Positions 12,201 to 24,200 of a stretch of DNA of 64,000 nucleotides are shown here, piece after piece (the first letter of the stretch is position 1; every line of letters starts with the position of its first letter). The stretch lies in assembly GCA_013397075.1 (NCBI GenBank), contig VWZS01009631.1, positions 676,885 to 740,884 on the forward strand. Direction: 5' to 3'. The translations under genes were made by a program, and so were the position numbers. The notes under the pieces were generated by a model. That model saw only the letters and a list, made by a program, of their open reading frames with translations, was not told the DNA's origin and ran no database searches. This DNA is from Rhabdornis inornatus. Lineage: Eukaryota > Chordata > Aves > Passeriformes > Rhabdornithidae.

Positions 12201-15200
12201 GTAAAATGGTGTTTTATTTTTCTTTTTTTTTTTACAAACAAGCTCCTGCAGACTCAATGGCAGTAGCAATTAAATGACCCGCTGACTTCTCAGTCAAATA
12301 TAAATGCAGAAATAGACCCTTTCCAAACATGATTTTGAAACTGTAATCTAGAAATAAATCTGAAGGTTTTTGGTAACCAGCTGACGTATTTTTAATCCAT
12401 CCACAGTAACTGTAGTGTTTCCCTCCCCAAACTGCAGTGATCAGAAAGATACTCTTATCACAAAACTTCCCACACATTTTTGTTAACTAACTTTGGGGGA
12501 AAAGGGAACATGAACTTGGAACTAAGTCAAATGTGCAAATTACAGTTAAAAATGTATACTTGCTTTGGAGGGGAAGTTTGTTTTATTTTAGTTTATAAGG
12601 CTTCAAGGAGATAGAAGAGAACTAAAAAAAGAAAAGACAGTACATCTAACAGATCGTTATGGTAAACAAAGCCACTAAATTTTATGTGGTGCATTTTTTA
12701 AATTAATATACAGGAATATTCATGAAAATTGTTTTTCTCTTGATACTTCATTCTTCATGTTAGCTGGGTGGTATTCTGAAGATGAAAGTAAAATATTCAG
12801 ATAGTAATATCTGGTTTTGGTATGATCTCTCCCTCCATTGTAACTAATGGAAATAACTACTAAATTGAACAAAAGTATGTATCACTCAGAAAATAATTAC
12901 AAGCAACCAACTTCAGGCAACTAAGGGTAAAATTCCTTAATCTAAGGCATATACAACTTAATATTCAGAAGAATTTCTTCTAGATGCACACAGTACGAGA
13001 TTTATGAACAGCCTGGAGTAGCTATTATTTTATGCATTAGAGAATAGCTGTTAAAATGTAATTGCAGTCTTTCTGGAAGTGGGTTTGTACAAGCCATCTA
13101 ATTCTTTATTGTATCTCTGAAAATAACCAAGGCATCTACTAGCAGCAAAAACAATTGATGAAAAAATGGCTCAATTACATTTGCATTGTTGTTTATTGTT
13201 GAAGAGTAGATTGAAATGAAAATGGCCAGATGAGTCTCATTCAGTAAATTGCTGAATGCAATTGTATGGTATGCTATTATAGAGACTATTTTAAATATCT
13301 TATGTTGTTGCTGTTTTCAGGGATCATTATTTGAGTGTTGTAACATGGGTGACAGATGAAAGGATTTGTCTGCAGTGGCTCGGAAGAATTCAGAATTTTT
13401 CAGTCCTCACAGTCTGTGACTTTATAAATGGTAATTGGTCATGTCCAAAGGTGAGAAAAATTAGGAGAGAGAGTTGCAATGGTAAATTAAACTAGAAAGG
13501 AGTAAAGTATATCTGTATATTTATCTTTGTAGAAATTAAGCCTGATGCTAAATAAACATAATTGTTGTGGGATTGTTTGTTTTTCTCATTCTTAGGAAAA
13601 ACAATTTACTGAAGAAAGTAGAAATGGCTGGATTGGCAGGGTAAGTGTTCAATTTCTAAAACTGCTACGTGCTAAATTCTGATAATCTTGAAGATTTTAT
13701 ATGAGACTGTTTCATTTTGCAGTGCCTCTTGTGTGTAGATCCAGTCTTCTCACTTGCTGTGTTTTACATGTACAGGAAAAAATTATCTCAAATGTCACCC
13801 CCACACCTGGGGTTAAGCTTTATTTTTTTGTGGGTAATGGGTTCCAAACTCCCAGGCTGGGCTGACAGTGCAATATGGCTGGAGCTCTAACCATGCCCTC
13901 TGTGACCTGTGCATCTTGTTGTCAGGATAAGAGGTACTGGCTTTAAATTGAAAGAGTAGGTTCAGATTAGGTGTTAGAAAGAAATTCTTCACTGTGAGGG
14001 TGGTCAGGCACTGGAACAGGTTGCCCAGAAAGGCTATGGATGCTCAATCCTTGGGAGTGTTCTAGAACAAGTTGGATGGGGCTTTGAGCACCCTGGTCTA
14101 GTAGAAGGTGTCCCTGCCCATGGCAGAGGGATTGGAACGAGATGAACTTCAAGGTGCCTTCCAACCCGCACCAATCTACAATTCTGTGATTTTATGTTCA
14201 GCTTACCAAAAGCATAGCACCCTTTCCAGACTCCTTTCAACCTCTGACCTGCTGCTTTTGTAGCACTAGGTTAGGGAGAAATGCAGGAGCCCAGATTCAG
14301 AATTCCCTTTGTTCTGGGGATTTGCCAGATATGCTGGTTTACCTGCTTTCTAGTTGTCCTGCTACTTCCAGAAGGATCTAGGGAATAAAATGTATTAAGA
14401 AGTGTATTCTGTAACCTTTGAATCATATGGGAATAAAGGCATAGAGGACAAAAGTAATTTTTAGTGTATCAGGTTGCAACAAACCATTCCAGGTTTTAAT
14501 TGGGGTTACTTACTTATTTTTTTTTCCCCCCACATGAAATATCCACTGAAGAGAAGTGGGGACAACATGCGTGTAACTGGCCAGATTAAAATTTTCATGC
14601 ACTTCTGCCAAGACAGAGCTACTGTCTGGATGATGTTTTCCAAGCTGCCTCTTTTGTACATGGTAGAGAGTAGGCACCTAATGAACTACACAGAAGATCT
14701 GGGGGAAGTGAAGCAGAGATGCAAAAGTTCAGATTTGGAGGGAGAAATGAGTTTCAGAGTTCTTGATGAGAACACAGAGTACACTTTCCACTCCCGCATT
14801 TTCCACACACTGATTATGCTTTAGTCACTAATTCACTTTTGAAGTCAAAAATGAAAGTTTAAAGAAATGCAAAGAGGGAGGCAACAGCAGGGATGAAATC
14901 ATCCGCAGTATGAAGATGAGAGATCAACCCACCTGCTGTCAAATTTGATATGGAAAGGAAGGCCTTAACGCTGACACATTTTGCTTCTCTGCAGCAAAGG
15001 CTTCACAATTAGACAATGTGATGATCAAGCTGCAGACTTTGTAAACAGTTGTGCAAAATGAGAGGGCAAAATGCAAGTCTGTGCCACTAAACTAGGTTGT
15101 TGGTTTTTTGTTTCTTTTAAAGAGACAACCCACTTCTTAGGAGCTGTTGGAAGGAATGATAATCTCACTGTACGATTCTTATATTTGAAAAAGAAATAGA

Positions 15201-18200
15201 GAGTAGGGAGGATTAAAGAGCAGATAGGATAGGTATATTTATTCCTTTTTTTTATTTTCACCTTGGGGATGATAAAATTGTATTTGACTGATAAACAGTA
15301 TTTGTATACATTTGCAGGATGCATACGTGCAGATACATATGTATAGACAAATTCAAGTAAATTATCTATGTGTGTAGAATACAGACATATAGTCCTCTCT
15401 TTGTATCTATAACGTTTTTTATGGTTTTTGGGGGGTAGGCTTTTTAGGTTTTTTGTTGGTGATTTTGATTTTGTTTTGTTCTGTTTTTTTAAATGGAGAT
15501 GAAGTTACATTTAAATGAAGAATGCTCAGAAAAGCCTGCATTGTTGTAGAAGGCTTCCAGGTCATCAGCTGTTAGGGCTTGCTAGTTGAGTTAAAGGAAA
15601 ATCACACTTTGAAAAATAAAGGAAAAGCTAGCAAAATATTTGCTAGATTGCTTTTTGCAAAAATGTTGCTTGGGAACATGGAGAGGTTATTTGGAGCACA
15701 TGGTTAGAAAGGCTTAATTTCTGTCATTACTTTCTGAATGACTGGAGGCAAATCGCTTCAGCTTTGTTTCACCATTTCAGGATGGGTATAACATCTCTAA
15801 GGCAGTTACATTGTGTCAGTTACCTAATTAGCATTTAGATTCTTTGGCCGTTTCTCACAGAAATAAGTTTTATTTCATTCAGCTCAATTTCATTCCTCTC
15901 TTTTTTCCACCATATGTAGCACATTCAAGTGGCAGTCAATAGAAGAAATTGATTCATTTCTGTCACTCTCAGTTGATAAATGGATAATTCCTTCATGGAA
16001 ATATTATTCCAGTTTTAGTTCTCTATCATTCTGTAGTCACCTACTTACTAGCAAAATTTTCTTTTGGAAAGCAGCTTGTGTTTTTTTTAATAGAGCAGGA
16101 CATTTTTCACTGTTAAACTAAAATAAAAATTGAGTTCAGAGAATTTGTTCACAAATACATGTTTTAAAATGAGAAATTCAAGAAAAACATGAATTTGCAA
16201 AGTTTACATTTTTACAGGTTACAGCTGCATTGAACAGAATAAAACAGTCCCTTTGAAAGTAGATGCACATACTGTTTCCTAAAATTGTAGAAAACTTAAG
16301 ACCACTGAAAGTACTTCACATTCTGTGGGGGGAGCTGGGGGGAGGGATATTCGTGGGTCACTGCCAGGACTAATACTGAGGAAATTCTGCTTAAGGAGCA
16401 GGAAAATATTTCAGGTGTGTTTATTGTAAGAGTGACAGCTACAGGTTCTACCTACTAGGTCAGAAGGCAAAAATGCTTGCAGTACATTCATTGATGCCTT
16501 GTTGCAAGCATTGAGACTCCTGGTTAGAGATATTAAAACCTAAATTTATCGCTTTGGATCTGGAGTTTTGTTTTTCACTTTAATAGACGTCTCTCTTATG
16601 TTCAAGTTTCAGCCATCTGTCCCTCACTTTGCACCCGACAATGCTTCCTACTACAAAGTCTTCAGCGACTCAGCAGGTTACAAGCACATCCATTACATAA
16701 ATGGCTCACAGGTGAGGAGTATTGTCTAGGACAGTCGCTGCTGGCTTGTGTTTCTCCAGGTGATCAAGAATTTCATATTCTACTTTCTGCCTTGCCTTTT
16801 CCTCTGCTCCAGGCTCCAGTAGCTATTACTTCAGGAAAATGGGAAGTAATCAGCATAGAAGCTGTAACCAATCAATTTTTGTAAGTATCTGTAAATAAGG
16901 TACCTCTGCATATCATAGGGGCTGGTAACAAGGGTCTAAGCAAGCACGGAGAGAGAACAGGGAGAAGGTGTCGTTTAACTTATTAGAAATCTGATTTAAA
17001 GATGTCAGATAAAAATTTTAAATATTATATTGTAAATATTTTACTAAAACCAGTATGTTTTGCTTTTATAGATACTACATTAGTAATGAAAATGGTGGAA
17101 TGCCAGGAGGAAGAAATCTTTATAAGTAAGAAATTCTTTTTTCTGCAGTATGAGTAAAATTGTTTTTAATAAAAAAGAGAAACTTTAAGAAAAATCATTG
17201 AAAACAAAGATTTGGATGTTTAGCCTAATGGGGGATCTTCTTTAGGATATTTAATGAAAATTGGTGTAAGAATATAAACTGCAAAAATAACTGAAATATT
17301 TTTCTATAAATTCAGTTAACAAAGAGGGGAAATTGTGAGAAGAAACAACTAATCATCAAGCAAAAATACCCTAAAAATAACTCTCATGCTTTTCTTCCTC
17401 TTACTATAATTTCAGTATTAATTGAACTCAAAAGTTGAAAGTCTTTTTTCTCTAGTTTTTTAATCAGTTTCTATCACTTCCAAATTTTAACATTTTTCAT
17501 TCGGCCATGTTATTTAAAGAACGTATACTGGTTTAGCACAGCTTAAAAAAAATTATCTCTGAGATGAAGCTCATTTACTTTGCAGAGTGCTCTTGGAAAG
17601 CAGTCCAAAATTTACTAAATGTGTTAGTTGTAATCTGGATCAAGAAAGATGCCAGTATTATTCTGTGTCCTTCAGCAAAGACACACAGTATTATCAGCTA
17701 AATTGTCTCGGTGAGTATATCCCAAATGAATTGACATAAACATGACTCACTGATAAGTTGGGTGGTGAAGTTCACTTCGTCAGGATCTTGATATGTACTG
17801 TATAACAATGATATGTGTTGATAACATTGGATAAATGTATTGGCAGCGGAAAAACATACTGCCTCCTAGGCTCAAAAGTACCTTGACAAAAATTACTAGG
17901 ATAAAACTTGTTAGTTCTATCTGTCAGTGGACCTGAAAGAGTTGCAAAACACTCCTGTCCACCGTGCATCTCCTCGAGAGATGTATGGGGAGCTCTGCCT
18001 GCAGAAGGAATTTGGAGGCTCTGAAAGTGTGACAAGCAGCAGACTGGGTAAAGAGCAGTGCTTTACGTATGAGAACAAAATTAAGATAGTGCTGGTTAAG
18101 AAAAAATCCAAGTAATGTAATCATAAGGTAAGTAGTGGGACTGTAGTCTGTCTCTGACCTGTAAGTGCTCCTGGTAGATAGTACAAGGGTTAAATTAATC

Positions 18201-21200
18201 AAAGGGTGGGAAAAATAAAATTGTCTCCAAAATTACTTTAAATTGAAATGCATGCTGTTTTTTAATATGCCAAGATCTTCCTTAATCCATGCGCTAGAAG
18301 GACAGACAGCAGACAAGGAATTTTCTGTCAGATTTTAAGAATGGTTGAAGCCAGCTGCTGTGGTCCCTGTGACTTCCTGATGGCCAAACCGTTGTCCGCA
18401 ACCAAGGCATAGACTTTGCTGAAGAGTGGAAGTTCCTTTCTTCAGTACCTCAGAGTCAGGCGGTTTATCTCTGAGACAGTCTTAACATTTTGTGGGATCC
18501 TGTGGCTTGAATTTGGGCCCTGCTAACCTAAAATTTACCTTGAGCAGACAGGAGGGAAACAAGTTCTGAGCTTTTATGGTTCACCCATTTCCAGTTACTT
18601 TATGAGGGTTGTGTTTCAGGCCAGCATGCAAACATGAAGGTTTTGTGCCCTGTTAACAGGTCCTGGCCTGCCCATATCTACTCTGCACAGAAGCACTGAT
18701 GATGAAGGTATGGTATTGTCTTTCATTTATATTGAGCCAGAAAATTGCACTGTAAATTTATTCTAATTTTGTTCTCATTGCATAGTATAATAATTAAAAT
18801 GTCAGTTATAAAGGGTAAATTTAATTTCAAATAATTACCAGAATAATAAATTATATAGCTTGACATATGTTTATTAGAGTTTATTTGACATTATTTTACA
18901 CTGGGCTAGAAAACAGTAAGTAGTGTATGACTTACTTACTGAATAATAGTTCAGTTTTTCTGAAGCGGTATTTTGATGAAAAAGCAGGGAAAAAAGACCT
19001 GAAGGAAAACTATATTGTAAACATTTAATCTGAGAGGAAAAACAAAAACTGCAGTAAACTAAAACTGCAATGTAACTTGCCATCATCTCAGGTTTAATAT
19101 TTAAAGTGGTTCATAATTAAAGACCTGTGCATTTGAAAAAAATGTGTTTAGTCTTTGAATCTTACTCTGTTCCTTAGTCCTCAGATACTTGGAAAATAAC
19201 ACTGAACTGGAAAATTCATTGAAAGATATTCAGATGCCTTCAAAAAGAACTGACGTACTTAATATAGCTGGATACAGTAAGTTCGAAAACATCTTCTACC
19301 TTTCTCCTCCCACCCCCCCCCTCTTTTCACCAAGTGATTCAAGGTCTTCTGCTGAGGAGCATGACAGGACAGATGGGTGTAATGGGAATTCTTGCAGTTA
19401 TTCAGAACTTAGAGGCAAGATGATTTTTTTTGGACGTTTCCAAATATTCTCAGTTATTTTCTGAAATCCCAAAATGTTCTTATCTAGAATGTGCTTTTTC
19501 CATAGTGTTATAAATTCATGTTTTCATGATGAAGTGGCTAACTCCTTTTTCTTTTATAATAAACTTGAAACCAGAAATCTCTAACAGTGCATTTAATAAA
19601 TAAGAGAAATGAGGTTGGGGCCCAAACTCAAAGCTCTTTAACATTTTTTAATTTAAATTACATTATAAATTCAAGTAGGTCTTTCTGATTTACAGGTGCA
19701 AGTCCCCTTGGTTTGTGTTAGCAGGTTGGGAGAGTAGAGTTCTGTTACTATGAAAAAGCAGACACAGTCTAAATGAAAAATCTTGAGAAAACATTTAAGC
19801 AACATTTAAACTCTATCACATTTGACTTTGTGTGGAGGATTTAATAGATTGAATTGATTGGATTGAATAGTCATTTTTGAAAGCACATTCACTCTCCAAG
19901 ACTGCATAAACCTCAAAACAGACCAGACCAAAATGCTAGAAAATGAACTGTTAATGCTTTGTGAGTGGTGCCCCTCAGAATTTGGGTAGAGAAATTTTTT
20001 TGGTGTGCTCATAGGCTGAGCAACATCAGAGAGCCCAGCAGTGATACCTGTCTAAACTGTTCTTGCTCCAGCCTTTGCTGCTAGCTTTCTCTTCATGGCA
20101 AACTTCCTCCTGGTAAAATGAGCAGATACTCTTAGTGGAATCCATTTTACAAACTGTATTGAGTTAGGTCAGTCATTGCTAACTGTTCTTTTTGATGCCT
20201 TCCTTCTTTCACTGTTACCTTATTTATATAATAACTCTCTTTGTGTTTTCTGTCTTTTATTTCTGTCACATTTTTACTAGGGCTAAAGATGAAATCTTCC
20301 AAGAAAGATGGAGATTTAAAGATGTTCTTCATGCTATCAGTTGTATATTCATAATTTTTTTTTATTCCTCTTTGTTCTTACTACTTCATGTCTTCAGGGT
20401 AAAAGCTTTTGGGTAAGGGGAATCTATTTTTAATATCAAAAATAGGAGAAGCAAATCCATTTATGTAGTACTACTTAAAGTTTCAAGTCTGCTCAGAAGT
20501 CCATGTAGGTTATTAGGGAAGAAATCCACCCCTGTGACTATAGAGTATGCAAAAGTTAGAGTTACTGTTTTAATGTCTTCAGTTTAGATTGTTTATGTTT
20601 CAGTGTTCTGATGCCTAGCATATTAATATCTGGGCAAATTTCTCTAAGATTTGCATTCTGACTATTACTGCAGTGCAGTCAATCAGTATGGCAGCATCAG
20701 TTCTCTTAAAATTCATGAGTGAACAATTGAGCCATTCAGTTTGCAAAAGTTACAGGATATGCCTTTAAAATGTTCAGCTGACAGCCAGCTTGGGTAGGAC
20801 AAATAACGTGAATGGAGCTGGAATCAGTATTGCTTCAAAAATAATAGATACTTGGATATGTTTCTGGGATGCTTTACAAACTGTCAAGCAAAGTCTATCT
20901 GTCAGGTTCAAAATAATACAGAATTTCTTTCCTCTGCTGGGAGAGAAATTTTATTTTTGAGCCTGTTTTAGATTTACCACTGTAGAGACATAACAAGTTT
21001 CACATGTAAGCTTAGAATAATGTCATGAGACAGCATGTTGAGTCCCCAGTTTTTATTACTTTCTGTTAATTTAACTGCAGAACATTTTTAAAAATGGCTA
21101 GATTAGCTAGGAACTTCTACATGTATATATTAGGACAGTTCAGATGAAACTGCCCTTCGATTTATGGGGAGTGGCTCAAATGTGCTCTTGTATGAATTGT

Positions 21201-24200
21201 AATGCATATCAAATAATTTCACTGGAGAGCTGACCTAAGTCAAACTGTTTTCACTTTTAGACCTATGGTATCAAATGATTCTGCCTCCCCATTTTGATTC
21301 ATCAAAGAAGTACCCTCTGCTCCTTGATGTGTAAGTTTTCCATCACATGGTAGTGTTGTGTTAATAATCACTTTCATCTACTTCAAATATTCTTAATAAG
21401 GAAACACAAAACTGGCATGTGTTCTAATTACTTCTTGAAGTAGTTTTAAGATGGAATGAAAAATCAGGGTTTACCCCAGTTCATGGTGGATTCCTGTGCC
21501 CTCAGATGATGTAATGCTTAATGAGTGCATACTCTGGCAGTGGCACTGAGGCAGATACATTCTATGTGATTTACCAGCCGGGATGTTCGTGTTAGCTTAC
21601 CTCCTCCTCTGCTCGTGGTGTTCCTTTGGAGTAAACATTGATGAAATCACATTTGAGAATGAAACTTTGAATAAGCCTTGTATTCTAAAGCTGAAGTAGT
21701 GTCTGTGACGTTGCATTTCTTCTGTGATACTGACTGTCAGTCAGCGTTGACAAACATCATCCTGCGGTCAGGATTGCGTTTGCTGTGGCTTTTTTTCATA
21801 AATACAAGCCCATGAGCATATGCTGATTGGTGTGGTCTTCCTCAGGCACTTCTGTTCATCCTGGTATGTTTTCTTCTAAATGCAAACTACTGAATTTTAG
21901 CTATGCATTAATATAAAAATGTTAAGTTATTCCTTTTTTACAGAAAGGTGACTATAATTAATCTGTCTGTTAGTTGTTAGATACAAATTTATATAATGCA
22001 ATTTGGTAGCACTTTTTGATGTGCCTGTTGAACATTTTAATGAACAGCCAGTGCTCTTGGCTTCTTAAGACTTGTTTTGGTTATGATACTATTTTTATTG
22101 ACTTACCTGGACCTATGTCAGGATCACCTCTGGTTCACAGTGGTATTAATATCAGAAGTTACTTTGGAGGTATGGGGATCCATGGCTTGAATTAAGTTCC
22201 CCGTACTTTTTTGTGTGCTTTTAAAACTGATAAAAGTGGAATGTAGAGCCATAGGAGCAATTCTTCTATTTCTTACTCTGTTGAACAGTGGCTAAAGAAA
22301 TGCACTGCACAGCATTTTACCATCAAGGGACTCAGAGTATAATTTCATAGTGATCAAGTGCTTCTGAAATATATTAAAGTAAAAAGTTAAAATTACAGTT
22401 TTGCTTCCTTTTTCTCAGCCTGCATAAGAAATAGTTCAGACTGATGAGACACTGAAAATGCAGAAAACTATGTTTTTCATTTTTCCAGTTGATGCCTATT
22501 TATTGATTTCAGACTTAAACCAAATAAATCATGGGTGAATGGAACAGAAATAGAGAACATCACTTTGAAACTCAGGTGACTAGATATGCGAAAACAAAAG
22601 AAAACCTGGCTTGGACTTCTGCTTAAACTCAAAATAATGAAGGTATCTTCTTAGAGCAGAAAGGAGTAAAACAAAAATAAAATAAGCCAGTCTGCTTTCT
22701 TGATTAACAGCTGAAGTTTTAAATAAGGATATTCCTTATAGTGGCATGTTGGAGTCAGTCAGTGATGCTTTTCTTGTTTTCACAGTCTAATTTGAAAGTT
22801 TATCCTGTTTTAGAGGCCAAAATTGTCAGCAATAATTATATTTCAAATGCTTGGTATGAGAATATGTGGAGAGTAAATGCCTGAATTTTGTGACATTTTT
22901 TGCCTAGGTATGCAGGACCTTGTAGTCAGAAAGTAGACAGAGTCTTCCGGATCAGCTGGGCAACTTACCTGGCAAGCACAGAGCAGATCATCGTGGCCAG
23001 CTTCGATGGCAGGGGCAGTGGGTACCAAGGGGATGAAATCATGCACGCAATAAACAGAAGGCTGGGAACATATGAAGTGGAAGATCAGATAGAAGCAGCC
23101 AGGTGAGCTACAGGGAAAGGTCAACAAGCTACAGAGAAAGGTCAACACCTGCTCCTTCTTTTGTGTGCTTACTGTGTAGGGGAAAAAAAGGTGAAGGTTT
23201 CAAATCGTCATCTTGAGAATACTGGCAAAAAATAACTACATTCTGCTTAATTTCGTACACTGAAGTGTGTCATTTATAGGCCAACCATCATTTTATGGTT
23301 AAAAAAAAGATAGTTGATGCTGTAATACCAATTAACCATATCTCTGATTTTATGGAGATGATTTTATAGAGATGATATGTGTCATATTAGTAGAAGAACA
23401 TGCTACCAAGGAACTTGGAGATGGAAGTTTTACTTCAAGCTTTTTGCAAGTTTCTGTTGTCACAGAAGTATGATAAATACTCAGCCTTTAAATCATAGTT
23501 AATGTTTGTCACTTGGTTTATGCTTGTAGAACCTCACTAAAACAAACAATCCCACTATGGATCTCTCGGAATTGCAATGAAGTGATCTTACGGGGTTTTT
23601 TATGTGAGATTTTAAAATGTTAAGGAGTTTAAACAAATAGAATTTCATGATCTTCTCGATTTTTTTTTTTAATGGTGACTGTTTTTGAGTGTATTTGTCT
23701 GTTCCTTACTGCTGCAGTTTGATTTTTGTGCATCTTTAAAAAAAAAGACAAGGCAGATAGTGAAATCTAACCTAATACAATACAAATGTCAGTGAGTGTG
23801 GATTGAGGGGTTTCAGAGTGTCATATGCACAGATGTTTTTCAAAATTTCTTGAAGACACAGGTGCCTGAATTACTGTATGTTTTCATGTGCAGTCACTAT
23901 GATGAAGTGGGAAATGCTTGTTGGTACAATAGAAAGAGGCAGACGATAGGAAATAAGCATGTCTGTAGAAGGGCAGGTACTTGCAGTCTGTTAAGTGTTT
24001 AATTATTCTGCTTGCTTTCAGAAAATTTTCTGAAATGAGCTTTGTTGACAAGAACAGAATAGCTATTTGGGGTTGGGTAAGTACTCAAATAATTTTGTTG
24101 GGAATACTATTTAATTTTAACAACTATTTGTTGTGCTGCCATATGTGTGAGATACTGTAGTGCTTCATGTGACACACCTCTGGGGTCACAGCACAATCCA

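Larger units (their letters stand above)
13641..16606 (+). other. DPP4 intron 12
   Basis: Intron of about 3 kb. It carries a CR1 3' end at about 13920-14196 and a T/G-rich low-complexity tract at about 15410-15495. Otherwise featureless. Confidence 0.75.
23103..24021 (+). other. DPP4 intron 20
   Basis: Holds a 21-nt tandem duplication from 23106 and a second 14-nt tandem pair at 23347-23374. Otherwise AT-rich and featureless. Confidence 0.8.
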
